Assembly (NCBI GenBank): GCA_022509145.1
Contig: JAFLTX010000016.1
Span: 1 to 35,932 of the forward strand
Reading direction: 5' to 3'
DNA from: Muribaculaceae bacterium
Lineage (GTDB): Bacteria > Bacteroidota > Bacteroidia > Bacteroidales > Muribaculaceae
DNA length: 35,932 nt
Shown: positions 24,775 through 33,600 of the stretch, one piece after another
How positions within the stretch are numbered: the stretch's first letter is position 1
How the letters are laid out: the number at the start of each line of letters is the position of its first letter
Made by a program: the position numbers and the translations under genes
The notes under the pieces: model-generated
Databases searched by the model: none
The model's input: only the letters and a program-made list of their open reading frames with translations
Told to the model about the DNA's origin: nothing

Positions 24775-27372
24775 TCAGTTTTTGAACACCAGATTGTCAT
24801 CGGCCACATCGATGATGATCGGTTTCGAGCGGTCTACCTTCTGAGCCAGGATATCCTTCGACAGCTGGTTGAGCACCATCCTTTGAATCGTTCTCTTCAC
24901 CGGACGGGCGCCGAATTCCGGGTCGTAGCCGTCTTCGGCAAGCAGTTCGAGTGCCGGCTGGGTAACCTCGAGTGTTATCCCGTTGGCTGTCAGCATCTTC
25001 TTGATGCTGTTTACCTGGATGTTGACTATCTCGAGGATCTCTTTCTTGTCGAGAGGGGTAAACATCACCGTCTCGTCGATACGGTTCAGGAACTCGGGCC
25101 TGATTATCTCCTTCAGCCTGTCCATTACGTCCTGCTTCGTGGTCTCGATTATATTCTGCTTCTGGTCTTCGCGTTTTCCGCTGAAACCCTGGAAGTTGCG
25201 ACGAATGATATCGCTACCCATATTGGAAGTCATGATGATGATCGTGTTCTTGAAATTGATGAAGCGACCCTTGTTGTCGGTGAGTCGGCCGTCGTCAAGC
25301 ACTTGAAGCAGGATGTTGAATACGTCGGGATTCGCCTTCTCGATCTCGTCGAAGAGCACCACGCTGTAAGGCTTGCGGCGCACGGCTTCCGTAAGCTGGC
25401 CACCCTCGTCGTATCCCACGTATCCCGGAGGCGCTCCTACCAGACGGCTCACCGAATGTTTCTCCATGTACTCCGACATATCGATTCGCGTCATCATATC
25501 CTCGTCGTCGAAGAGATATTCGGCGAGTGCCTTGGCGAGCTCGGTTTTACCCACGCCGGTCGTGCCGAGGAAGATAAACGAGCCTATCGGGCGCCGCGGG
25601 TCGTTGAGGCCTGCGCGTGAACGTCTCACGGCATCGCTGACGGCCTTGATTGCGTCTTCCTGACCCACGACTCTGTGGTGGAGTTCTTCTTCAAGATGGA
25701 GCAGCTTCTCCTTCTCGCTCTGAGCCATCTTCTTTACGGGTATCCCGGTCCAGCGGCTTACGATTTCCGCAATATCCTCGGCGTCAACCTCTTCCTTGAT
25801 CATAGCGCCTTCGCCCTGAAGCTCGCGGAGTCTCTGCTGTATTTCGCGGTTCTCGTCTTCTTTCTGCTTGATGCGGCTGTATCTGATCTCGGCCACCTTG
25901 GCATAGTCGCCCTCACGTTCTGCGCGTTCAGCCTCTATGTTGAGCTGCTCAATGTCAATCTTATTCTGCTGAATCTTGTTGATTTCCGTCTTCTCGGCCT
26001 GCCATTTCGCCTTCAGCGACTTCTCGGTGTCGCGGATGTTGGCAAGGTCTTCGTCAATCTCCTTCAGTTTATACTCGTCGCCTTCGCGTTTGATGGCTTC
26101 GCGTTCAATCTCAAGCTGTTTGATCTTGCGCGACGCCTCGTCGAGAGCCTGAGGCATCGAGTCCATTTCAAGGCGCAGCTTCGAAGCGGCCTCGTCTATG
26201 AGGTCGATCGCCTTGTCGGGGAGGAAACGGTCGGTGATATAGCGCACCGAGAGCTGCACGGCGGCGATGATGGCCTCGTCCATGATGCGCACCTTGTGGT
26301 GGTTTTCATAACGCTCCTTGAGGCCGCGCAAAATCGAGATTGCTGCTATCTCGTCGGGCTCGTCTACCATCACTTTCTGGAAGCGGCGCTCCAGAGCTTT
26401 GTCTTTCTCGAAATATTTCTGATACTCGTCAAGCGTAGTTGCGCCGATCGAGCGCAATTCGCCTCGGGCAAGCGCAGGCTTGAGGATATTGGCGGCGTCC
26501 ATCGCGCCTTCGCCTTTTCCGGCTCCTACCAAAGTGTGGATTTCGTCTATAAAGAGAATGATCTCGCCGTTGCTTTGCGTAACCTCGTTTACGATGGCCT
26601 TCAGGCGCTCTTCAAACTCACCTTTATATTTGGCGCCTGCCACAAGTGCGCCCATGTCGAGAGAATATATCTGTTTCGATTTCAAATTTTCAGGTACGTC
26701 GCCGCGCACAATACGCATTGCTAGACCCTCGGCGATGGCGGTTTTACCGGTTCCGGGTTCGCCCACGAGCATCGGGTTGTTTTTGGTGCGGCGCGAAAGT
26801 ATCTGAAGCACTCTGCGAATCTCGTCGTCACGACCGATTACCGGGTCGAGTTTCCCGTTGCGGGCTCTGTCGTTGAGGTTGATCGCATATTTGCTGAGAG
26901 CCTGATACGTCTCCTCTGCGCTCTGGTCGGTCACTTTGTTGCCGTTGCGAAGCTCGCGGATTGCCGCTTCGAGACCCGACTCTGTGATGCCGGCGTCTTT
27001 CAGTATCTGCGATGCCTTGCAGCGCGTGCGGAGGATTCCCATAAGTATGGCTTCCACCGACACGTATTGGTCGCCCATACTCTTCGAGAAATCCTGGGCT
27101 TTCTGCAGAGCGTCGTTCGACTCTCGGCTCAGCACCACATTCCCTCCGCTAACTTTCGGCAGGGATGCGATATCTTTGTCAAGGGCCTGAACTACCGCCG
27201 GAAGCCCGGCGCCTAACTTTTGAAATACGAAATTGATGATGTTGTCGCTCTCGGCTATCATCGCCTTGAGCATGTGAGAAGGCTCGATCTGCTGCTGGCC
27301 TTCTGCCTTGGTCAAATCTATCGCTTTCTGGATTATCTCCTGCGATTTGATTGTGAAATTGTTGAAATTCAT
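24775..27372 (-). CDS. clpB: ATP-dependent disaggregase ClpB
   Basis: An 865-residue Hsp100 chaperone that pulls proteins out of aggregates with DnaK. It has the double N-terminal Clp repeat ([21 protein letters not shown] and its second half near [12 protein letters not shown]), AAA+ domain 1 with Walker A GEPGTGKT (~205-212), the long coiled-coil middle domain (~400-530, e.g. [21 protein letters not shown]), and AAA+ domain 2 with Walker A GTTGVGKT (~604-611), [16 protein letters not shown] and the C-terminal [18 protein letters not shown]. The middle domain and the lack of an IGL/F ClpP loop separate it from ClpA/C. It is monocistronic, with a clear terminator. No recognisable -7 box was seen upstream, which may mean a heat-shock type promoter not known to me. 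Confidence 0.96.
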   Translation of the reverse strand: MNFNNFTIKSQEIIQKAIDLTKAEGQQQIEPSHMLKAMIAESDNIINFVFQKLGAGLPAVVQALDKDIASLPKVSGGNVVLSRESNDALQKAQDFSKSMGDQYVSVEAILMGILRTRCKASQILKDAGITESGLEAAIRELRNGNKVTDQSAEETYQALSKYAINLNDRARNGKLDPVIGRDDEIRRVLQILSRRTKNNPMLVGEPGTGKTAIAEGLAMRIVRGDVPENLKSKQIYSLDMGALVAGAKYKGEFEERLKAIVNEVTQSNGEIILFIDEIHTLVGAGKGEGAMDAANILKPALARGELRSIGATTLDEYQKYFEKDKALERRFQKVMVDEPDEIAAISILRGLKERYENHHKVRIMDEAIIAAVQLSVRYITDRFLPDKAIDLIDEAASKLRLEMDSMPQALDEASRKIKQLEIEREAIKREGDEYKLKEIDEDLANIRDTEKSLKAKWQAEKTEINKIQQNKIDIEQLNIEAERAEREGDYAKVAEIRYSRIKQKEDENREIQQRLRELQGEGAMIKEEVDAEDIAEIVSRWTGIPVKKMAQSEKEKLLHLEEELHHRVVGQEDAIKAVSDAVRRSRAGLNDPRRPIGSFIFLGTTGVGKTELAKALAEYLFDDEDMMTRIDMSEYMEKHSVSRLVGAPPGYVGYDEGGQLTEAVRRKPYSVVLFDEIEKANPDVFNILLQVLDDGRLTDNKGRFINFKNTIIIMTSNMGSDIIRRNFQGFSGKREDQKQNIIETTKQDVMDRLKEIIRPEFLNRIDETVMFTPLDKKEILEIVNIQVNSIKKMLTANGITLEVTQPALELLAEDGYDPEFGARPVKRTIQRMVLNQLSKDILAQKVDRSKPIIIDVADDNLVFKN

Positions 27373-27468
27373 AATATTAAATAGTTTTCAGTTTTCTTCT
27401 CTTCTTCTTTTATATTTTTAACAATTAAAATGGGCGTTCTGTTTTTATGATATGAAGAAATTTTTATG

Positions 27469-27476
27469 TAATTTTG
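27469..27476 (+). promoter_or_regulatory. -7 box of the flavoprotein gene
   Basis: TAATTTTG matches TAnnTTTG; transcription would start near 27480, leaving about 28 nt of leader. The -33 region is not clear. Confidence 0.45.
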
Positions 27477-27507
27477 GCCTTATAAACCGAATAAAATTCC
27501 AAGCAGA

Positions 27508-28143
27508 ATGAAAGTATTGATAATCAACGGCAGTGCGCGCCCCAACGGTTGCACCGCACGCGCTTTGACTGAGGTGGAAGGCAGGCTGAAAGCAGCAGGA
27601 ATCGCCACCGAGAGAATAGAGGTAGGCAACAAGGATATAAGAGGTTGCATCTCGTGTCATTATTGCCGCGAGCATGGCCGATGCGTATTCAACGATATCG
27701 TCAACGAGACCGCTCCGAAGCTCGCCGAAGCCGACGGTGTGCTGATAGGCACTCCCGTTTATTACGCCCATCCCAACGGCCAACTTCTCTCTTTCCTCGA
27801 CCGCCTCTTCTACAGCACCGCCGGTGTTGTCAACAAGGCCATGAAGGTCGGAGCGGCCGTGGTTTCTTCGCGCAGGGCAGGCTCGACTTCATCTATGGAC
27901 GACATCAATAAATATTTCACAATCTCCTCTATGCCCGTGACATCTTCCACTTATTGGAACGAGGTGCACGGATTTACGGCCCAGGACGTTGAGAAGGATC
28001 TTGAAGGACTCCAGACGATGCGAAACCTTGGCGACAACATGGCTTTCCTCATCAAGGCCATCAAGCTCGCCGAGGAGAAGGAGGGTGGAATCCCGGCTCA
28101 AGACCGCACCCATTATACACCTTTCTTCGGTATTGATCGATAG
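27508..28143 (+). CDS. NAD(P)H-dependent FMN reductase / iron-sulfur flavoprotein-like
   Basis: A 211-residue flavodoxin-fold protein. MKVLIINGSARPNGCTARALTEV is the FMN phosphate loop, and GVLIGTPVYYAHPNGQLLSFLDRLFY the second FMN contact typical of the NADPH-dependent FMN reductase/ISF group. Between them lie four cysteines, Cys47, Cys50, Cys53 and Cys59 (CISCHYCREHGRC), spaced C-x2-C-x2-C-x5-C, which fits the compact 4Fe-4S motif of iron-sulfur flavoproteins. It probably moves electrons between a nicotinamide or ferredoxin donor and FMN; partners are unknown. It has its own -7 box, is divergent from clpB and stands alone in front of the met attenuator. Confidence 0.85.
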   Translation: MKVLIINGSARPNGCTARALTEVEGRLKAAGIATERIEVGNKDIRGCISCHYCREHGRCVFNDIVNETAPKLAEADGVLIGTPVYYAHPNGQLLSFLDRLFYSTAGVVNKAMKVGAAVVSSRRAGSTSSMDDINKYFTISSMPVTSSTYWNEVHGFTAQDVEKDLEGLQTMRNLGDNMAFLIKAIKLAEEKEGGIPAQDRTHYTPFFGIDR

Positions 28144-28166
28144 TTTTGAAGATTGTTGCCTCCTAT

Positions 28167-28200
28167 TTTGCAGATAATTAAGAATTTTTCATTAATTTTG
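28167..28200 (+). promoter_or_regulatory. Promoter of the methionine operon
   Basis: TTTG (28167-28170), a 22-nt spacer and TAATTTTG (28193-28200). The spacer is slightly longer than usual. Transcription should begin near 28204, followed by a small hairpin (CATTCA 28201-28206 with TGAATG 28212-28217) if the first bases are included. Confidence 0.6.
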
Positions 28201-28228
28201 CATTCAGTTATTGAATGAGGTAATAAAG

Positions 28229-28306
28229 ATGGGCTTTATAAATCTTACGGCGTATATTTGCACAACTCCTTCAATGATGGAGATGCGCATGGCTATGTGG
28301 GATTGA
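28229..28306 (+). CDS. Methionine-rich leader peptide of the met operon
   Basis: A 25-codon ORF between the promoter and metX. Its C-terminal part reads PSMMEMRMAMWD, so codons 16, 17, 19, 21 and 23 are all Met: five Met codons in eight positions. Nothing in the peptide resembles a domain. The stop codon TGA (28304-28306) is one base before the 5' arm of the antiterminator. The arrangement matches leader peptides of trp, his or thr operons, where a ribosome stalls when the cognate charged tRNA is scarce. Here elongator Met-tRNA would be read, which fits an operon for methionine synthesis. The peptide itself is probably without function. Confidence 0.8.
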   Translation: MGFINLTAYICTTPSMMEMRMAMWD

Positions 28307-28307
28307 A

Positions 28308-28353
28308 AAGCCGAATGTAAGGTTTTCATAATAATATGTTTACATTTCGGCTT
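28308..28353 (+). promoter_or_regulatory. Antiterminator hairpin of the met attenuator
   Basis: AAGCCGAA (28308-28315) pairs with TTCGGCTT (28346-28353), then after a single bulged T (28345) TGTAA (28316-28320) pairs with TTACA (28340-28344): 13 bp in all. The 5' arm can instead pair with CATGGCT (28288-28294) inside the Met codons of the leader ORF (CAT/ATG and GGCT/AGCC with a 2-nt bulge). The 3' arm overlaps the terminator stem, so the two structures exclude each other. Confidence 0.75.
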
Positions 28354-28377
28354 CTTGAAAGGGAGGCCGATTTTTTT
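28347..28377 (+). terminator. Attenuator terminator directly in front of metX
   Basis: TCGGCTTC (28347-28354) pairs with GAGGCCGA (28363-28370), 8 bp with one G-U wobble and an 8-nt loop, followed at once by seven T (28371-28377). This is a canonical Rho-independent terminator before the first structural gene. The T-tract abuts the metX ATG with no spacer. Confidence 0.8.
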
Positions 28378-29394
28378 ATGAGTATCAAAAAGTATCTACA
28401 TACAGGTGAATTCAGGCTTGAACGCGGAGGCTCTCTGAAGGAGCTGGAGATCGCTTACTCCACCTTCGGGCAGCTTAATGAGCGGAAAGACAACGTGATA
28501 TGGGTGTGCCATGCGCTCACGGCCAACAGCGATGTGGCCGATTGGTGGCCTAATACCGTCGTCCCGGGAGGGTTTCTGGATCCCGACAGGTGGTTCGTGG
28601 TATGCGCAAACATTCTGGGCTCTCATTACGGCACGACGGGTCCGTTGAGCCTCGACCCTGCAACGGGCCAACCTTATTACTCCTCTTATCCCGACATCAC
28701 CATCCGCGATATGGTCAACGCGCATATCCTTCTCGCCGATTATCTCGGTATTGGGGAGATCCATGCCGCTGTTGGCAGCTCGCTGGGAGGATTTCAGGCT
28801 TTGGAATGGGCCGTGATGCAACCCGAGCGAATCAAGCGGTTGGTGCTTATAGCCACGGATGCCACGGTCTCTCCTTGGGCGGCTGCCCTCAACGAAACCC
28901 AGCGGATGATAATTAAAGCCGACGCCACTTTTGGAGACCCCGCGCCCGATGCCGGCAAAACCGGTATGGCTGCTGCCCGTGCTCTCGCTTTGCTCTCTTA
29001 CAGAGGTGCTTCCGGCTACAACATTACCCAACAGAATACACCTGAAACCCCGGCTTTCTCGCATAGGGTGAGAACTTACCAGACACACCAGGGCGAAAAG
29101 CTGTGCAACCGCTACAATGCCTATTCTTATGTGAAGATTCTCGACGCGCACGACAGTCACGACGTTGGTCGCGGCAGAGAATCGGTAACTAAGGCTTTGC
29201 AGGGGGTGAAGGCAAAAACGCTTTGCATCGGCATTACTACCGACATCCTTTTCACTCCTGACGAAGTAAAGCGACTGACGGCTGCCATCCCGGGGGCAGT
29301 TTATGAAGAGATTGAGTCGGAATTCGGTCACGACGGATTTCTGGTAGAGCATAAAAAATTGAATGGAATTTTAAACGATTTTCTCAAGATATGA
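28378..29394 (+). CDS. metX: Homoserine O-acetyltransferase
   Basis: A 338-residue alpha/beta hydrolase-fold acyltransferase of the MetX family that activates homoserine with an acyl group from acyl-CoA for methionine synthesis. The nucleophile is Ser135 in AVGSSLGGFQALEWA; the acid is the Asp in GITTDILFTP and the base the His in FGHDGFLVEHKKL. The segments VWVCHALTAN (here IWVCHALTAN) and CANILGSHYGTTGPLS are family marks. Acetyl versus succinyl specificity cannot be settled by eye. The frame extends upstream to 28336, but that part encodes the terminator hairpin; ATG 28378 (MSIKKYLHTGEF) is the real start. The stop overlaps the hom start (ATGA). Confidence 0.94.
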   Translation: MSIKKYLHTGEFRLERGGSLKELEIAYSTFGQLNERKDNVIWVCHALTANSDVADWWPNTVVPGGFLDPDRWFVVCANILGSHYGTTGPLSLDPATGQPYYSSYPDITIRDMVNAHILLADYLGIGEIHAAVGSSLGGFQALEWAVMQPERIKRLVLIATDATVSPWAAALNETQRMIIKADATFGDPAPDAGKTGMAAARALALLSYRGASGYNITQQNTPETPAFSHRVRTYQTHQGEKLCNRYNAYSYVKILDAHDSHDVGRGRESVTKALQGVKAKTLCIGITTDILFTPDEVKRLTAAIPGAVYEEIESEFGHDGFLVEHKKLNGILNDFLKI

Positions 29395-30605
29395 AAAAAC
29401 TTAATATAGGATTGGTAGGTTTCGGCACGGTCGGACAAGGTATCTACAAGGTGATAGGGAAGGCAAAGAACGCCCACGCCAGAATTGCCCGCATCTGTGT
29501 GGCCCACCCTGAAAAGAAACGCCCTGATGATGTGGCTTCGGCAATGCCGCTGATAACCGGCAATTACGACGAACTGCTCGCCGACCCCGAGATTAATCTC
29601 ATCGTGGAGGTGATCGACAACCCCGACGACTCGTATGAGATTGTTACCAAAGCCCTCAAGAAGGGTATCCCGGTGGTATCGGGCAACAAGATAATGATCG
29701 CCCGCAATCTCCCAGAACTCATCGATCTGCAGCGTGAGAAGGGAGTGCCGTTCCTCTACGATGCCTCCTCCTGCGGCTCTATCCCGGTGATCAGAAATCT
29801 TGAGGAATACTACGACAACGACCTGCTGCTCGAGGTCAAGGGTATCTTGAACGGTAGCTCAAACTACATACTTTCGCGCGTATTCGACCACGGCGACAAG
29901 TATGAAGACGCCCTCAAGATGGCTCAGGAGCTGGGCTTCGCCGAAAGTGACCCTACTTTCGACATCGAAGGCTTCGACGCCCTTTTCAAGCTGATTATCA
30001 TTACGGTTCACGCGTTGGGCGTCTACGTAAGCCCCGACGATGTCTTCATCTACGGCATCTCCAAGATTTCGGATTTCGACATCCGTTGGGCCAGGGAGAA
30101 ACGCGCCAAAATCAAGCTGGTGGCCCAGGTGGTCAAAATCTCCGAAGAGAGGTTCACTATGTTTGTGATGCCGGAGTTCGTTGAAAAACACAAATATATC
30201 TACAGTGTTGACGATGAATACAACGGCGTGGTAATCCGCGGTGAATGTTACGACCGTCAGTTTATGTTTGGCAAAGGCGCCGGCAGTCTCCCCACGGCTT
30301 CTTCTATTCTCAGCGACGTTATGGCGATACGCCGCGACTATCGGTATGAGTATAAGAAAATGAGCTATCTCGACAAGGCTGAATATACCACCGACGTGAT
30401 GCTCAAAGTCTACGTGAGATACCGCCAGACCGATATCCCGGCGCTTCTCCCGTTCAGCAAGATAAGCGAGAAGTACACATCGGAGCAAGACAATTATGTT
30501 GTTGGAGAAATCAACCTCGCCGATTTGATTGCCAAAAGGGATCTCCTTAACGCAGAAGATGTATTTATAATCAACATTCCACGCTTCTTTATCGACCGCG
30601 ATTGA
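29391..30605 (+). CDS. hom: Homoserine dehydrogenase (no ACT domain)
   Basis: A 404-residue NAD(P)-dependent enzyme that reduces aspartate semialdehyde to homoserine, the substrate of MetX. The Rossmann motif is GLVGFGTVGQG near the start. The catalytic domain carries SGNKIMIARNLPELIDL, YDASSCGSIPVIRNLEEYYDND and ILNGSSNYILSRV, with AESDPTFDIEGFDALFKLII, where the conserved Glu/Asp/Lys set lies. The C-terminal ~80 residues (KMSYLDKAEYTTDVMLKVYVRY) resemble an ACT-like region but I do not see a clear ACT motif. Its location inside the methionine operon, separate from lysC, commits this copy to methionine. Overlaps with metX (4 nt) and metH show tight coupling. Confidence 0.93.
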   Translation: MKKLNIGLVGFGTVGQGIYKVIGKAKNAHARIARICVAHPEKKRPDDVASAMPLITGNYDELLADPEINLIVEVIDNPDDSYEIVTKALKKGIPVVSGNKIMIARNLPELIDLQREKGVPFLYDASSCGSIPVIRNLEEYYDNDLLLEVKGILNGSSNYILSRVFDHGDKYEDALKMAQELGFAESDPTFDIEGFDALFKLIIITVHALGVYVSPDDVFIYGISKISDFDIRWAREKRAKIKLVAQVVKISEERFTMFVMPEFVEKHKYIYSVDDEYNGVVIRGECYDRQFMFGKGAGSLPTASSILSDVMAIRRDYRYEYKKMSYLDKAEYTTDVMLKVYVRYRQTDIPALLPFSKISEKYTSEQDNYVVGEINLADLIAKRDLLNAEDVFIINIPRFFIDRD

Positions 30606-33600
30606 TGATTCTAAACAGAGATAAGTTCAACCGGCTCTCCGCTGAGTTGAAGGAGAAAATAATGATTCTGGACGGGGCGATGGGCTCGGAAATCCAGCGT
30701 CTCGCTTCCAACGGCGAGGCTGAGGCAATCCTCCCGGAAATGCTCAACCACCGGCACCCCGATTTGATCAAGTCAATCCATACCTCTTATCTCGAGGCTG
30801 GGGCAGATATCATCGAAACAAACTCCTTCAATTCCAACAAATTTTCTCTGGCTGATTACGGCCTTGAGAACCAAAGCTACGAATTGTCGCGCACCGCAGC
30901 GCAGATTGCCCGCTCTGCCGCCGACGAGTTTATGCGGGCTCACCCGGGCTCCACGCGGTATGTTGCAGGATCAGTAGGCCCCACAAAGTTGATGCTTTCT
31001 CTGGCCGACAGCGATTCGGATTTCTCGTTTGATTCTCTCGCCGAAGCTTTCAAGGTTCAGATTTCAGGTCTCCTTGACGGAGGTGCCGACATCATTCTGC
31101 TTGAAACGGTTTTTGACACTCTTACGGTGAAAGCTGCCCTTTATGCTCTTTCCGCGCTGGAAGAGGAGAGGGGAGAGAAGATACCGGTCATTGTTTCCGG
31201 CACCATTTCCGACGGCTCGGGGCGTCTCCTCTGTGGGCAGTCTGTGGAGGCTTTTTACGCTTCTGTAAGACATTTCGGTCTCCTTGCCATAGGTTTGAAC
31301 TGTGGGCTTGGTTCGGGAGATATGCTCTCTTATCTCCGCGATTTGGCTGCTGTAGCTGATATCCCGGTTGTGGTCTATCCGAATGCCGGTCTCCCCGATG
31401 ATTGCGGATGTTATCACGAGTCTCCTGAAATTTTTGCTGCAAACGTCAAAGAAATAGCCGAGGAAGGTCTTGTCAATATGGCCGGAGGTTGCTGCGGAAC
31501 GACGCCCGGGCATATCAAGGCGCTTTCCGAGGCGCTGAAAGATATAGCCCCTCGCACTCTCCCCGATAAGCGCCATCGGTTGCTTCTTTCAAATCGCGAC
31601 CTTCTTGACGTCACTGCCTCCCATGAATTGATTCAGGTAGGAGAACGCACCAATGTGGCCGGTTCCAAGAAATTCGCCCGTCTCATTAGGGAGGGGAATT
31701 TCGACGAGGCTCTAGATATCGCAGCCAAGCAGGTGCAGGCGGGGGCTGCCGTCATAGATATCTGTATGGACGACGGCTTGGAGAACACCGTGGCCAACAT
31801 GAACGGATTCCTCTCTATGATCAATTCGGATGGCGAGACGGGTAGCGTGCCGGTGATGATTGATTCTTCCGACTGGAATGTGATTGTCAACGCCCTGAAA
31901 CGGAATCCGGGCAAGGGGATTGTAAACTCTATTTCTCTTAAGGAAGGCGAGAAGGATTTTATCGCGAAAGCTCGTGAAATCCAACGTCTCGGAGCTGCGG
32001 CGGTGGTCATGCTTTTTGATGAGCAGGGGCAGGCAGACACATTCGAGAGAAAATGCCGCGTTGCTGAACGGGCCTATACCTTGCTGGTGCAAAATGGTTT
32101 CCAACCGGAAGATATTATAATCGACCCGAATGTGCTCACGGTCGGGGTGTCTCTTTCCGGTCGCGATACTCTCGGCCTTGATTTCATTAGGGCCGTCGAA
32201 TGGATAAAGCAGAATCTCCCTTATGTCTCGGTTTCCGGCGGTATCAGCAATCTCTCTTTTGCTTTCCGTGGAAATAATAAACTGCGCGAGGCGATGCACT
32301 CGGCGTTTCTCTATCATGCTTCTAAGGTTGGTCTCGACATGGCCATTGTGAATGCCGCTTCTGTTTCACTCTATCATGAAATCGACCCGGAATTGTTGCG
32401 GTTGGTGGAAGATGTTATCCTTTCCCGCCATGACGATGCGGTGAAGGCCCTTGTGGCTTTTGCTGAAAAGATGGTGGAGAGCAAGGACTCTCGGTCTGAA
32501 GAAGTAGAGATAGAATTGCCTCTTGATGAGAAGATTTCGATGGCGCTCAGAAAGGGTAAACAGGATGAGATTGAATCTTTGGTTCTTGAGGCAGTTAAGG
32601 ATTCGGAGGCAATCGACGTGATTCAAAATATTCTGCTTCCGGGAATGAATGAGGTCGGAACGCTCTTCAGCGAAGGGAAAATGTTCCTCCCTCAGGTGAT
32701 CAAGAGCGCCCAGACTATGAAAAGGGCCGTTGATGCTCTGTCGCCGTATCTCAAAGGTTCCGCCCGCGAGAAGATGAAGGGGAGGGTGGTTATCGCCACT
32801 GTCAAGGGTGATGTGCACGACATAGGGAAAAATATAGTGAGTCTGGTTGCTTCGGCCAACGGTGTTGAAATCATTGATTTGGGTATCCGCGTCGAAGCTG
32901 AAAAAATTGCCGAAGCGGCAGTTGCAAATAATGTGGATGCCGTTCTTTTGAGCGGCTTGATCTCACCGTCACTCCATGAGATGATTGTGGTATGCAAAGC
33001 TTTGAATAAGAGAGGCCTTTCTGTGCCTGTGATTGTCGGTGGTGCCGCTACCTCCGAAATGCATACGGCTTTGAGAATTGCCCCTGAATATGCCGGCGCT
33101 GTCTTTTATTCTCCGGACGCTGCCACCAACTTCCGAATTTTGTCGGCTCTGATTTCTGAAGATAAGACGAAGGTCATCGATGAGAATACCCGGCGTCAGG
33201 AGTTCTTGAGAAATCTTTATAACGACCGCCGGAATGACAATGCCAATCCTTCCGCCGGTTCAAAGTCAGCTCCTTCCATTAATAAAAACAGGACACGCAT
33301 CACTGTTCCTGCTGACCTCAACAGGGTGGTTTACAGGAATTTCCCGGTTGAGAAGGTAGAGCCGTTTATCAATTGGGAGTGGATTGCACTCTCGCTTGAT
33401 ATGAGCCGTGCCCAGAAGTTGATGAACGCTGACGAACTTGCGGCCTATCGTGAGAAGGTAATTGCCGATGCAAAGAGATTGCTTGACTATCTGAAGAAGG
33501 AGAAGGCGGTGGATCTGCAAGGTGTTTCGCAGATTTTCCCAGCTGTAAGCGATGGCGACGACATCATTTTGACTCTTGATAATTCCGATAAATACAGCCT

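Noticed and set aside
25675..26724. A 349-codon open frame antisense to clpB
   Set aside because: It lies wholly inside clpB and shows leucine/phenylalanine-rich shadow translation with no recognisable family.
28336..28377. Upstream extension of metX by 14 residues
   Set aside because: The extra codons are the antiterminator/terminator hairpin and T-tract. Homologues begin at MSIKKYLHTGEF-like sequence, so 28378 is the start.
28201..28377. SAM riboswitch upstream of metX
   Set aside because: I looked for a SAM-I like multi-helix junction and its conserved core and found none. The Met-rich ORF and trp-like pairings explain the leader.
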